Positions 8,975 through 17,736 of a DNA stretch of 64,000 nt are shown piece after piece. The stretch spans positions 18,538 to 82,537 of the forward strand of contig JANQKQ010000061.1 of the NCBI GenBank assembly GCA_028281105.1. Direction: 5' to 3'. The position numbers and the translations under genes are program-made. Each line of letters opens with the position of its first letter. The stretch's first letter is position 1. Under the pieces are notes generated by a model, which made no database searches, had not been told where the DNA came from, and worked only from the letters and a program-made list of their open reading frames with translations. Origin of the DNA: Rhizobiaceae bacterium. GTDB lineage: Bacteria > Pseudomonadota > Alphaproteobacteria > Rhizobiales > Rhizobiaceae.

Positions 8975-9813
8975 GGATGGGCTGGTTGCGCGCACCGGCC
9001 GGCGGGCCGCTCGACTATCACCGGCGCTGGTGGCTGCGCGCCTATGTCGGCCTTGTATTCCTGCTGCTTTACGCGCCGATCGTCACCCTGGTGGTGTTCT
9101 CGTTCAACGATTCCAAGCGCAACATCGTCTGGCGCGGTTTCACGACCAAATATTACTGGAAAGCGTGGAACAACGATTCCCTGTTCGAAGCGTTCACCAA
9201 CTCGCTGATGATCGCCGGCGTCTCCACGGCGATCTCCACCGTGATCGGCACCATGGTGGCGATGCTGTTGTGGCGGTTCCGCTTTCCGCTCAAGTCGGCC
9301 TATGAGGGGCTGGTGGCGCTGCCGATCGTGGTGCCGGAAATCTGCATGGGTGTTGCCATGCTGGCCTTCTTCTCCCGCGTCACCGGCTTTCCCACCGACT
9401 GGCCCTGGCCGTTCAACCTGTCGGCGATCACCGCCGCCCACATTGCTTTCTCCTTCCCCTTCGTCGCCGTGGTGGTGCGCGCGCGACTGATCGGCTTCAA
9501 CCGCGAGCTCGAAGAGGCCTCGCGCGACCTGGGCGCCAGCGAGTGGCAGACGTTCTGGAACGTGATCTTTCCGTATATGCGCCCCGGCGTGGTGGCCGGC
9601 GCCCTGCTCGCCTTCACGCTTTCGCTCGACGATTTCGTCGTCACCTTCTTCACGTCGGGTCCCGACACGCTGACCTTCCCGGTCAAGGTCTATTCCATGG
9701 TCCGTTTCTCCGTGACGCCCGAGGTAAACGCCGCCTCGACGGTATTGATCGCGATCACCATCGCACTCACGGTACTGGCGATGCGGCTGCAGTCGCCGGC
9801 CAGGGTCGGGTAG
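8971..9813 (+). CDS. Polyamine ABC transporter permease, PotC/PotI type
   Basis: A 280-residue permease. Its membrane segments include AYVGLVFLLLYAPIVTLVVFSFN, LMIAGVSTAISTVIGTMVAML, and a loop EASRDLGASEWQTFWNVIFPYMRPG that is the ATPase-coupling EAA motif. ALLAFTLSLDDFVVTFFTSGP is the diagnostic C-terminal stretch of PotC/PotI proteins. The GTG start overlaps the previous stop (GTGA); an ATG six bases downstream is the alternative. It forms the permease heterodimer with the gene before it. Only four bases separate it from the ATPase gene, so the transporter is one transcription unit. Confidence 0.88.
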   Translation: MRMGWLRAPAGGPLDYHRRWWLRAYVGLVFLLLYAPIVTLVVFSFNDSKRNIVWRGFTTKYYWKAWNNDSLFEAFTNSLMIAGVSTAISTVIGTMVAMLLWRFRFPLKSAYEGLVALPIVVPEICMGVAMLAFFSRVTGFPTDWPWPFNLSAITAAHIAFSFPFVAVVVRARLIGFNRELEEASRDLGASEWQTFWNVIFPYMRPGVVAGALLAFTLSLDDFVVTFFTSGPDTLTFPVKVYSMVRFSVTPEVNAASTVLIAITIALTVLAMRLQSPARVG

Positions 9814-9817
9814 CGCC

Positions 9818-10903
9818 ATGGGCCAGCCGATCATCGAAGTGCGCAATGTGACCATGGCGTACGGCCGCTTGAAGGCGGTCGACAACGTCTCTTTCGACAT
9901 CGAGGCGAACGAGTTCTTCGCGCTTCTTGGCCCTTCCGGCTGCGGCAAGACCACGCTGCTGCGCATCATCGCCGGGTTTGTCAGCCCGACCAGCGGCCAG
10001 GTGTTCATCGACGGCCAGGACATGGGCCGCATCCCGCCCAACCGCCGCCCGGTCAACATGGTGTTCCAGTCCTACGCCGTATTCCCGCACATGAGCGTGG
10101 AAAAGAACGTCGCCTACGGCCTGCAGGTCACCGGCACGCCGGCCGCCGAGGCGGCGCGCCGGGTGGGCGACGCACTGGAACGGGTGGGCCTTTCCGATCT
10201 GCGCACCCGCATGCCGGACCAGCTTTCCGGCGGCCAGCGCCAGCGCGTCGCGCTCGCCCGCGCCCTGGTCAAGCAGCCCAAGGTGCTGCTGCTCGACGAA
10301 CCGCTGTCGGCGCTGGACGCCAAGCTGCGCGAGCAGATGCAGATGGAACTGTCGCACCTGCAGGCGGATATCGGGGTAACCTTCATCATCGTCACCCACG
10401 ACCAGGACGAGGCCCTGTCGATGGCCGACCGCATCGCGGTGATGAACAACGGCGCGGTCGATCAGATCGCCGAACCCTGGGTCTTGTACGAGAGCCCTGC
10501 CAACCGCTTCGTCGCCGACTTCATCGGCAAGGTGAACCTGATCGACGGCGAGGTCAGCGGCGCACGCGGCGGCCGGGTCACGGTGGCGACCGCCGCGCTG
10601 GGCAAGGTGTCGATCCCGCACGACGGACCGGCCTCGGGTCGCGTCGCCCTGGCGGTGCGGCCGGAGAAGATCCGCATCTCGACCTCCAAACCGGGCGACA
10701 GGGACGCGATCGCCACCACCGGCACCATCGCCGACTGGGCCTATTACGGCGACAGCAGTCACCTGACCGTCGAAACCGGCGACGGGCACCGGCTCGGCGT
10801 CATCATCCAGAACGACACCCGCACCACCATCGACGCGATGGACATCGGCGATGCCGTCCATTTGTCCTGGTCGGCATCCGACACGCTGGTGCTCGACCGA
10901 TGA
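9818..10903 (+). CDS. Polyamine ABC transporter ATP-binding protein, PotA/PotG type
   Basis: A 361-residue ATPase that powers polyamine import. The nucleotide-binding domain has Walker A GPSGCGKTT (about residues 43-51), the signature LSGGQRQRVALARAL, Walker B VLLLDEPLSALD and the switch histidine in IIVTHDQDEALSMADR. The C-terminal 110 residues form the TOBE-type regulatory region (VRPEKIRIS) seen in PotA/MalK ATPases. The last bases overlap the next gene's start as ATGA, so the downstream glutamylpolyamine synthetase is translationally coupled to the importer. That coupling argues that the imported substrate is the one glutamylated. Confidence 0.92.
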   Translation: MGQPIIEVRNVTMAYGRLKAVDNVSFDIEANEFFALLGPSGCGKTTLLRIIAGFVSPTSGQVFIDGQDMGRIPPNRRPVNMVFQSYAVFPHMSVEKNVAYGLQVTGTPAAEAARRVGDALERVGLSDLRTRMPDQLSGGQRQRVALARALVKQPKVLLLDEPLSALDAKLREQMQMELSHLQADIGVTFIIVTHDQDEALSMADRIAVMNNGAVDQIAEPWVLYESPANRFVADFIGKVNLIDGEVSGARGGRVTVATAALGKVSIPHDGPASGRVALAVRPEKIRISTSKPGDRDAIATTGTIADWAYYGDSSHLTVETGDGHRLGVIIQNDTRTTIDAMDIGDAVHLSWSASDTLVLDR

Positions 10904-12237
10904 GCGGCCCGGCAAGCGCAGAGGAGTTGAAGAAGTTCCTCGCCGCCAACGGCGACATCGAGCGCATCGAAGCGCTGTTTCCCACCATCAACAACGTCTA
11001 TCGCGGCAAATGGGTGCCCGTCGGCGACGCTGCCAAACTTACCGAACGGCAGTTGCGCCTGCCCGTCTCGACCTACGCCCTGGACTCCTGGGGCATAGAC
11101 GTTCCCGCCACCGGGCTGGGCGTCGTTTCCGGCGATCCCGACGGCATCGGCGTGCCCGTTTCCGGCACGATCACGCGCATTCCATGGGCGAAACAGCCGG
11201 CCGCCCAGGTGCTGATGAGCATGGACTTGGCCGACGAGACACCGTGCCCCTACGATCCTCGGCAGCAACTGGCCAAGGCGCTTGGATTATTTAAAAACAA
11301 AGGCTTAACGCCCGTTGTTGCGATAGAGCTTGAGTTCTACCTGCTGGCCGGCGATGATCCACCCAGGCCGGCGGTCACTACTCCACAAGGCAACCTGACC
11401 AATCTCGACCACATGCTGGCGTTTGAAGGCGTGCTGGCCGACATCCATCGTTGCTGCGAGGCGCAGGCGGTGCTGGCTCAGGTCACGCTGGCCGAAGCGG
11501 GCCAGGGCCAGTTCGAGATCAACTTCGCACACCTGCCGGACGCGCTACGCGCCGCCGACCAGGCGGTGCTGTTCAAGCGCATCGTCAAGGGTTGCGCGAA
11601 CAAACACGGGCTACGCGCCACCTTCATGGCCAAACCCTTCGGCAACGATATGGGCAGCGGCGCCCATGTGCATGTGAGCCTGGTCGATGGCGACGGTGTC
11701 AACGTCTTCGCCGACGGTGAACCCGCCAACCCCAACCCGGCGCTGCACCACGCCATCGCCGGGGTACTGGAGACCATGCGCCTGCTGCAGGCGATCTTCG
11801 CGCCGAACCTGAACTCCTACCGCCGCTTCCAGCCCGATTCATTTGCTCCGTCGGCGGTCCAGTGGGGCTTCGACCATCGCGCCGCCGCCGTTCGCGTGCC
11901 GGCGGCCTGCGGCCCATCCGCCCGGCTGGAGCACCGGCTCGCCGGCGCCGACGCCAATCCGCATCTGGCGGTCGCCGCGATTCTGGCAGGCATGTTTCAC
12001 GGGATGGAAAACGAGCTTGAGCCGGGCCCGCCGATCGAACAAGGCGCAGGCGATCCCCCGCCGCTGCATCACGACTGGCTGAGCGCAGTGGAGGATTTCG
12101 CCGCTTCCAAGATCGCCAAGGCGACCTTCGGTGAGCGCTTCCATTTCGTCTACACCGCGCTGCGCCGCCACGAGATCGCAACGCTGGGTCGCAAGGTCAC
12201 GGATGTAGAACTGGAACTGTATCTGGACGGAACCTAA
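10900..12237 (+). CDS. Second gamma-glutamylpolyamine synthetase-like protein
   Basis: A 445-residue glutamine synthetase-family enzyme, clearly diverged from the copy at 5349-6725. It shows VAIELEFYLL, the glutamate/metal stretch LAEAGQGQFEINFAHLPDALRAADQ, the nucleotide-site GSGAHVHVSLVDGDG, the substrate-loop NLNSYRRFQP and RLAGADANPHLAVAAILAGM. The predicted role is ATP-dependent glutamylation of a polyamine or other amine as the first step of degradation. It is the fifth gene of the importer operon, overlapping the ATPase stop by four bases. Two paralogues in one locus resemble the SpuI/SpuB arrangement of pseudomonads, where the enzymes differ in preference for putrescine, cadaverine or spermidine. 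Confidence 0.83.
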   Translation: MSGPASAEELKKFLAANGDIERIEALFPTINNVYRGKWVPVGDAAKLTERQLRLPVSTYALDSWGIDVPATGLGVVSGDPDGIGVPVSGTITRIPWAKQPAAQVLMSMDLADETPCPYDPRQQLAKALGLFKNKGLTPVVAIELEFYLLAGDDPPRPAVTTPQGNLTNLDHMLAFEGVLADIHRCCEAQAVLAQVTLAEAGQGQFEINFAHLPDALRAADQAVLFKRIVKGCANKHGLRATFMAKPFGNDMGSGAHVHVSLVDGDGVNVFADGEPANPNPALHHAIAGVLETMRLLQAIFAPNLNSYRRFQPDSFAPSAVQWGFDHRAAAVRVPAACGPSARLEHRLAGADANPHLAVAAILAGMFHGMENELEPGPPIEQGAGDPPPLHHDWLSAVEDFAASKIAKATFGERFHFVYTALRRHEIATLGRKVTDVELELYLDGT

Positions 12238-12255
12238 GCCGCCGACCCTGCCGCT

Positions 12256-12579
12256 CTATTCGTTGATCGGGATCCGGTACGGATTGGTGTCCACGTTGAT
12301 CCTCAGGGCGGTGGAGGTGCCGTTGGCCGGATCCACAAACGAGAAGTTGTGCTCACCGAATTCCGCGGCGAACGTCACCCAGTTGTTCGCCGGAGCCTGG
12401 CCCTGATACTCGCCGTCGAGATACAGATCGAGCTGCGAACCGGTGTTGTTGTGCACCTCCACCACCGCCAGGTGGCTGGAGACCGGGACAAGCAAGTTGC
12501 GGATGTCGCCATCGCTTCGCGCGGCTGCCCCCGATACGGCGACGAACATCAAGGCCGCGAAAATCGTCTTCATCATCAT
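12256..12579 (-). CDS. Small exported protein of unknown function
   Basis: A 107-residue protein I do not recognise. It begins MMMKTIFAALMFVAVSGAAARSDG, a clear Sec-type signal peptide with cleavage probably after residue 20. The mature part reads VEVHNNTGSQLDLYLDGEYQGQ, then GEHNFSFVDPANGTSTALRINVD. The LYLDGEYQG turn and the later GEHNF are reminiscent of PEGA-type beta-sandwich modules, so an extracytoplasmic binding or structural role is possible, but this is inference. No strong ribosome binding site precedes the triple ATG. It lies 50 bases after the TRAP large-subunit stop on the same strand and could be read through with that operon. Confidence 0.6.
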   Translation of the reverse strand: MMMKTIFAALMFVAVSGAAARSDGDIRNLLVPVSSHLAVVEVHNNTGSQLDLYLDGEYQGQAPANNWVTFAAEFGEHNFSFVDPANGTSTALRINVDTNPYRIPINE

Positions 12580-12629
12580 CGCGGCAATATGGTCGGCGAA
12601 TATGTCGATGTGATGCCGACAATGTGGCG

Positions 12630-13952
12630 TCAGAAGAACCACCGGATCGGAAACAGGGTGATGATCGGAAAGGCCACCAGGATCACCACTCGGATCAGAT
12701 CGGAGGCGACGAATGGCGCGACCCCGCGATAGGTGTGGTTCATCGGCACGTCCCTGGCCATCGACTGGATGATGAACAGGTTCATGCCCACCGGCGGCGT
12801 GATCAGCCCCACCTCCACGACGATCAGCGCCAGAATGCCGAACCAGATCGCCGCTTCTTCCGCCGGCAGGCCGAAATCCAGCGCCTCGATGATCGGGAAG
12901 AAGATCGGGATGGTGAGCAGGATCATCGACAGCGAATCCATCACGCAACCGAACACCAGGTAGCAAAGCAGCATCAGCGCCAGCACCATCCACGCCGAAT
13001 AGCCCGACGCGGTGACCCAGTCGGCTAGCGCCTGTGGCGTCTGGGTGAACGCCAGGAAGGTATTGAACAGTTGCGCGCCGAGCACGATCAGGAAGATCAT
13101 CGCGGTCGCCGACGCGGTCGCCAACACGCATTCGATGAACGCGGCCCGGTTGAGCCCGCCGGTCGCCACCCCGTAGAGCCCGGTGGTGACCGCGCCTACG
13201 GCCGCTCCTTCGGTCGGCGTGAACACGCCCACATAGATGCCGCCGATCACCAGCAGGAAGATCCCCACCACCGGCCAGATCTGCAGCAGGGTCCAGAAGC
13301 GCTCGCGATACGGCTTGCGCGGCGCCAGTTCAGCCGACCCCGGCCGCACCCGCACATAGATCGCCACGGTGGCCATATAGCCGAGCGCCGCCAGGATGCC
13401 GGGCACCATGGCGGCGGCGAACATCTTGACGATATTCTGCTCGGTCAGGATCGCGTAGATGACCAGGATCACCGATGGCGGGATCAGGATGCCCAGCGTA
13501 CCGCCGGCGGCCAGAACGCCTGTTGCCAGCGAGCCCGAATAACCGTAGCGGCGCATTTCGGGAAGCGCCACCTGCCCCATCGTCGCAGCGGTGGCCAGCG
13601 ACGAGCCGCAGATGGCGCCGAACCCGGCGCACGCACCCACCGCCGCCATCGCCACCCCGCCCTGGCGGTGGCCCAGCCAGTCGGCGGCGGCGCGGAACAG
13701 CTTCTCCGACATGCCCGACTTGGACGCGAACTGGCCCATCAGCAGGAACAGCGGCACGATCGACAGCGAATAGCTGGAGAACGTGTCGTAGGTGAGCGAC
13801 TTGAGCTGCGCGAGCACCACATTGGGGTTGCCCACCGTGATCCAGGTGCCGACGAAGCCGGTGATCGCCATGGCCGCAGCGATCGGCATGCGCAGGAAGA
13901 TCAGTGCCAGCATCACGACGAAGGCCGCGATCGACAGTTCCAGTCCGCTCAA
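12630..13952 (-). CDS. dctM: TRAP transporter large membrane subunit (DctM family)
   Basis: A 440-residue permease with about a dozen hydrophobic segments, from SGLELSIAAFVVMLALIFLRMPIAAA to the C-terminal IIRVVILVAFPIITLFPIRWFF-like end. DctM signatures include FLLMGQFASKSGMSEKLFRAA, GAICGSSLATAATMGQVALPEM, LGILIPPSVILVIYAILTEQNIVKMFAAAMVPG and EVGLITPPVGMNLFII. It is the sodium-coupled pore of a tripartite periplasmic carboxylate or sulfonate importer. The TTG start overlaps the small-subunit stop as TTGA. GGGGAGG eight bases before the TTG supports that start strongly. Confidence 0.92.
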   Translation of the reverse strand: MSGLELSIAAFVVMLALIFLRMPIAAAMAITGFVGTWITVGNPNVVLAQLKSLTYDTFSSYSLSIVPLFLLMGQFASKSGMSEKLFRAAADWLGHRQGGVAMAAVGACAGFGAICGSSLATAATMGQVALPEMRRYGYSGSLATGVLAAGGTLGILIPPSVILVIYAILTEQNIVKMFAAAMVPGILAALGYMATVAIYVRVRPGSAELAPRKPYRERFWTLLQIWPVVGIFLLVIGGIYVGVFTPTEGAAVGAVTTGLYGVATGGLNRAAFIECVLATASATAMIFLIVLGAQLFNTFLAFTQTPQALADWVTASGYSAWMVLALMLLCYLVFGCVMDSLSMILLTIPIFFPIIEALDFGLPAEEAAIWFGILALIVVEVGLITPPVGMNLFIIQSMARDVPMNHTYRGVAPFVASDLIRVVILVAFPIITLFPIRWFF

Positions 13953-14521
13953 TGCTCGGGCCTCCCCAGCACCGGGTCGGAACCCGACCAGACCTCGTTG
14001 AGGCTGCGCCACACCGTGTAGACGCACACGATCGCGAAGAAGGCGGCGCCCACCATCGCCAGCGCATAGCCGTACCAGACCGGCATGCCGAGGATGAAGG
14101 TGGTCTCCCCGTAGGCGAACTTCTCCCGCAGGCCCGGCCACAGCCGCAAGGCGACGACCAGCGCCACGATCGAAAGCGCGACATTGCCGGCCAGGCCGAA
14201 CGCTGCGCGCACCCTCGTGTTGAAGCGGTTGATCAGGATATCGACGGTCACATGCCCGCGATTGAACTGGCACCATGGCAGAAAGGAGAATACCGCCACC
14301 GCGATGCCGGCCTCGACCAGTTCGAAGTCACCGGGGATAGGCCGCAGGCCCGCGAACACGAACGCACGGCCGATGATGGAGACCACCGTCATCAACGCGA
14401 TCGCGGCGAGGATGAATCCGCCGCACATGGCCAGGTAACGCGCCAACTCGCCGAGAACCCTGCCCACGCGCCGCTCGGCGTCGCGGGCCAGTCCAGAACT
14501 GTGGTGGATTTCGCTTGCCAT
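13949..14521 (-). CDS. dctQ: TRAP transporter small membrane subunit (DctQ family)
   Basis: A 190-residue protein with four membrane segments: YLAMCGGFILAAIALMTVVSII, FELVEAGIAVAVFSFLPWCQ, AGNVALSIVALVVALRLW and LAMVGAAFFAIVCVYTVW. The RGHVTVDIL motif between segments two and three is typical of DctQ. It pairs with DctM in the inner membrane. I chose ATG 14521 because GGAGG lies eight bases upstream; a TTG fifteen bases earlier is possible but lacks a ribosome site. The gap to the binding-protein gene contains a strong hairpin. Confidence 0.88.
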   Translation of the reverse strand: MASEIHHSSGLARDAERRVGRVLGELARYLAMCGGFILAAIALMTVVSIIGRAFVFAGLRPIPGDFELVEAGIAVAVFSFLPWCQFNRGHVTVDILINRFNTRVRAAFGLAGNVALSIVALVVALRLWPGLREKFAYGETTFILGMPVWYGYALAMVGAAFFAIVCVYTVWRSLNEVWSGSDPVLGRPEH

Positions 14522-14636
14522 CCAGCCGGCCTCCAAAGCGCATTCTTAAGCGCTGGGCGCGACCGCGAACAGTCCTTTTCGACACGTTTTCGCGAGCGCC
14601 GGCGGCTTGATCTGATCGGATACGTGGAGGCGGGGT

Positions 14637-14660
14637 GCGGGCGGCCCGGAAGCCGCCCGC
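14637..14660 (-). other. Intercistronic hairpin after TRAP binding-protein gene
   Basis: The arms GCGGGCGGC and GCCGCCCGC pair perfectly over nine bases with a six-base loop. It lies just downstream of the dctP stop and upstream of dctQ on the minus strand, without a T-run. The position and form match the hairpins behind the other binding-protein genes of the window, suggesting differential mRNA stability. Confidence 0.68.
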
Positions 14661-14668
14661 AGGTGACT

Positions 14669-15721
14669 CTAGTTCGAGTGCTTGGCGATCAGAGACCTGG
14701 CGTCCGACAGCATGTCGTCGCCCGGCAGGCCCTTGTCGTTCATCTCCGCGACCCATTGGTCGACCAGCGGCGCGGCCAGTTCCTTCCAGCGTGCGCGCTC
14801 GTCGTCCGACAGGGTGTGGATCTTGTTGTCGGTGCCGGCGGTCACGTCGTGGCCGCCCACATCGCCTTCATCCATGGCGCGTCCGGCCCAGGCCGAGGTC
14901 TCGATGCCGGAATTGTCGTCGATCACCTTTTTCAGATCGTCGGGCAGCTTGTCGTAGCTGGCCTTGTTCATCGCCCAGATGAAATAGGTGTTGTAGAAGG
15001 CTTCGTCCCCGCCGATCACCGTGTGCGAGTCGGCCAGTTCATGCACCTTGAGCGGCGGCACGATCTCCCACGGGATCACCCCGCCATCGACGACGCCCTT
15101 GGACAGCGACTCGGGGAACGCGGGAACCGGCATGCCGACCGCGGTGGCGCCCATCTTCTCCAGCAGCATGTTGGCCTGGCGCGACGGTCCGCGCAGCTTC
15201 AGCCCGTTCATGTCTTCGAGCGTCATGACCGGATCGCCGCGCTTGTGGATCACGCCGGGACCATGCACGTGGACGGCCAGCAGCTTCACTTCGCGCATCT
15301 GCTCGGGCATGTATTTCTGGGTGTATTCCCAGGCCGCCCTGGACGTGGCCTCGGCATTGGTCGACGACGTAAACGGCAGTTCGAACGCCTCGACTTCCGG
15401 GAAACGACCCGGCGTATAGGCGGGGATCGCCCAGCCGCCGTCGATCACGCCGTCACGGATCTGGTCGAACAGCGACGGGGGAGCGCCACCCAGCTGCATT
15501 GCGGGATAGAGTTCGATTTTGATGCGGCCGCCCGAATCGGCCATCACCTTGTCCGCCCACGGCGCCATGAAGCGCGCCGGCACCGAGCCCTTCGGCGAAA
15601 TGAAATGCTGGAAGCGCAGGGTCACTTCCTGCGCCAGCGCCTGGCCGGCGGTGGAAAGCGTACCGGTGGAAAGCCCGACCGCCGCGATGGCGGCAGCCGC
15701 CAATGTCTTTACAATTCTCAC
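14669..15721 (-). CDS. dctP: TRAP transporter periplasmic substrate-binding protein (DctP family)
   Basis: A 350-residue binding protein with a Sec signal (LAAAAIAAVGLSTGTLSTAGQALAQ-type core, cleavage near residue 33). The mature part opens EVTLRFQHFISPKGSVPARF. DctP features include GRIKIELYPAMQLGG, NGLKLRGPSRQANMLLEKMGA with the ligand-binding arginine, and VDGGVIPWEIVPPLKVHELADSH. The GTG start at 15721 has GGGAGGAA seven to eight bases upstream. The ligand is not readable from sequence. Neighbouring HpsN- and CuyA-like genes suggest a C3 organosulfonate; a quinate or shikimate-type acid is an alternative because a type II dehydroquinase lies just upstream. Confidence 0.9.
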   Translation of the reverse strand: MRIVKTLAAAAIAAVGLSTGTLSTAGQALAQEVTLRFQHFISPKGSVPARFMAPWADKVMADSGGRIKIELYPAMQLGGAPPSLFDQIRDGVIDGGWAIPAYTPGRFPEVEAFELPFTSSTNAEATSRAAWEYTQKYMPEQMREVKLLAVHVHGPGVIHKRGDPVMTLEDMNGLKLRGPSRQANMLLEKMGATAVGMPVPAFPESLSKGVVDGGVIPWEIVPPLKVHELADSHTVIGGDEAFYNTYFIWAMNKASYDKLPDDLKKVIDDNSGIETSAWAGRAMDEGDVGGHDVTAGTDNKIHTLSDDERARWKELAAPLVDQWVAEMNDKGLPGDDMLSDARSLIAKHSN

Positions 15722-15910
15722 GTCAGTTCCTCCCGTCAAAGCGCTTGCCGGCGGCTTGGCGCGTCGGCAAACATCCCTCTCAACATCGTACCCGCCGCGG
15801 TCTCAACGGCGGGCTTGATCGTGACCATACCGGTCGTTGCCGGCGTTGGATAGCTCCGAACGCGTGGTTGCATACGAAACTATTTCTGTCAACGAACCGG
15901 CCGGCCGGCG

Positions 15911-17131
15911 TCAGGGTATCAGGGACTTGAGCGCGAACGCCGCGTCGCCCGCCTGCTGCGGGCTCGCAGACACGCCGGCGGCAATGAGCCGTCTTGCCGC
16001 CATGTGATCGGCCGGGCTGTTGACCGAGTCGACCGCCACCAGTTCTTCGCCGGCGTAGTGAAACACCGAGAAACGACCACTTGCCGGGTCGCCGCGCACC
16101 ACCCGGTCCCTGCCGCGATGGGACAGTCCCGCCATCTGCAGTTTCATGTCGGCCTGATCGGACCAGAACCACGGCACCTGCCGGTAGGCTTCTTCAACGC
16201 CGCTGGCCACCGCACCCACATGGCGACCCTGGTCGACCGCGTTCTGCACCGATTCCAGACGTACCGGACCGCCCGCCAGCCAGTGGTCGTAATTGGCCAG
16301 ATCACCGATGGCGAAAACCGCCGGGTCGGATGTGCGCAGCCGGCCGTCGACACGCACCCCGTTGTCGCAAACCAGACCGCTCGCAGCGGCAAGATCCGTA
16401 TCGGCCTCGACACCGACGCCGACCAGCACCAGATCGGCGGGCAATTCGAGACCGCCGGCCCGCACGCCGCCGGCGACGCCGCCACGGGTCGCGATTTCAT
16501 CGGCCGGCGCATTCAGGTGGACGGCAATGCCCAATTGCTCCAGCCGGCGCTCTACATGCGCGGAGATTTCCGGCGCCACCGCTCGGCCCATCAGCCGCGG
16601 CGCGGCCTCGACCACGGTGACCTCATGGCCGAGCGCGTTCATCGAAGCCGCCGCCTCCAGGCCGATGAACCCGCCGCCGATCACGACCGTTCGTCCACGC
16701 TCAGCCGCCGCCCGGCGCAATATCCGCGCCTCGCCGGCGGCGCGCAGCACGTGCACGTTCTTCGCATCCATGCCTGCAATCGCCAGGGTCCGCGCCCGCG
16801 CGCCGGTGGCCAGACACAGTCGGTCATAGGCAAGCGCCGAACCGTCCTCGAGATGCACCCTGCCCGCGGCCCGGTCGATCTGCGTCGCGCGAACGCTCAG
16901 TTTGAGCGCGATATCGTGATCGTCGTAGAACTGGCGCGGCCGTAACACCTGCAGATCGCCGTCCGGCTCCTTGAGAAATGCCTTGGACAGCGGCGGGCGA
17001 TGATAGGGCAGATCGGGCTCGGCCGAAATCAGATGTATCGGCCCGGCGAAGCCGCGCTCGCGCAGGCTGGCGGCCACATGCACCCCGCCATGGCTGGCGC
17101 CGACGATGACGAAGCTCGAACGGTCGTTCAT
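15911..17131 (-). CDS. FAD-dependent pyridine nucleotide-disulfide/ferredoxin reductase
   Basis: A 406-residue flavoprotein of the putidaredoxin/rhodocoxin reductase group. Motifs are FVIVGASHGGVHVAASLRERGF for FAD binding, YHRPPLSKAFLKEPDG which is diagnostic for this group, LCLATGARAR, the NAD-binding TVVIGGGFIGLEAAASMNALGHEVTVVE, and VFAIGDLANYDHWLAGGPVRLESVQNA. It would pass electrons from NAD(P)H to a ferredoxin feeding a Rieske oxygenase or cytochrome P450. Neither the ferredoxin nor an oxygenase is within the window, so the partner is unknown. It lies 30 bases after aroQ on the same strand and before the TRAP operon. ATG 17131 is preferred over an in-frame TTG six bases earlier. Confidence 0.87.
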   Translation of the reverse strand: MNDRSSFVIVGASHGGVHVAASLRERGFAGPIHLISAEPDLPYHRPPLSKAFLKEPDGDLQVLRPRQFYDDHDIALKLSVRATQIDRAAGRVHLEDGSALAYDRLCLATGARARTLAIAGMDAKNVHVLRAAGEARILRRAAAERGRTVVIGGGFIGLEAAASMNALGHEVTVVEAAPRLMGRAVAPEISAHVERRLEQLGIAVHLNAPADEIATRGGVAGGVRAGGLELPADLVLVGVGVEADTDLAAASGLVCDNGVRVDGRLRTSDPAVFAIGDLANYDHWLAGGPVRLESVQNAVDQGRHVGAVASGVEEAYRQVPWFWSDQADMKLQMAGLSHRGRDRVVRGDPASGRFSVFHYAGEELVAVDSVNSPADHMAARRLIAAGVSASPQQAGDAAFALKSLIP

Positions 17132-17161
17132 CGCCAACTCGTCGCCCCCTTGACCCGACGG

Positions 17162-17605
17162 CTACCCGCCGGCCAGCACATCGGCCATCGCCTCCAGCGC
17201 CAACTGGTAGCCCAGTGCGCCGAAGCCGCAGATCGATCCGGTCGCCACCTCGCCCACATATGAGCGGCGGCGATAGTCCTCGCGGGCGTGGATGTTGGAC
17301 AGATGCACTTCGATCACCGGCACCTCGATGCTGGAGATCGCATCCATGACGGCGACCGACGTGTGGGTGTAGCCGCCGGCGTTCAGGACCACGCCTGCCC
17401 CGGCCCGGCCCGCCTCGTGCAGCCAGTCCACCAACTCGCCTTCGCTGTTGGACTGGCGAAAGTCGATCTCCAGCCCAAGCGCCTGAGCGCGCTTTTTGCA
17501 GGCCGCCTCGATGTCGGCCAGCGTCGTCGCGCCATAGATCTCCGGCTGCCGGGTCCCCAGCAGGTTAAGGTTGGGACCGTTCAGTATGAAAACAGGATTG
17601 GCCAT
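17162..17605 (-). CDS. aroQ: 3-dehydroquinate dehydratase, type II
   Basis: A 147-residue enzyme of exactly the usual type II size. It begins MANPVFILNGPNLNLLGTRQPEIYG, the family signature, with the catalytic tyrosine at position 24. The arginine-containing FRQSNSEGELVDWLHEA, the catalytic VLNAGGYTHTS and VIEVHLSNIHAREDYRRRSY are present. It dehydrates 3-dehydroquinate to 3-dehydroshikimate. The accB-accC genes that usually follow the housekeeping copy in Hyphomicrobiales are absent here, which hints at a second, catabolic copy for quinate; this is inference. Confidence 0.92.
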   Translation of the reverse strand: MANPVFILNGPNLNLLGTRQPEIYGATTLADIEAACKKRAQALGLEIDFRQSNSEGELVDWLHEAGRAGAGVVLNAGGYTHTSVAVMDAISSIEVPVIEVHLSNIHAREDYRRRSYVGEVATGSICGFGALGYQLALEAMADVLAGG

Positions 17606-17736
17606 GGTTACGGTTGGCGTTAGGTGGCGGCGTGCGTCCTGTCAAGCCGTGATGCCCGCGCCATTTGTCCGATTGCCAAGCGCCGCGCCGCCCGCGTAAC
17701 ATGGACGCCATCGACCGGGAGTGCGCGGAGCGGACC

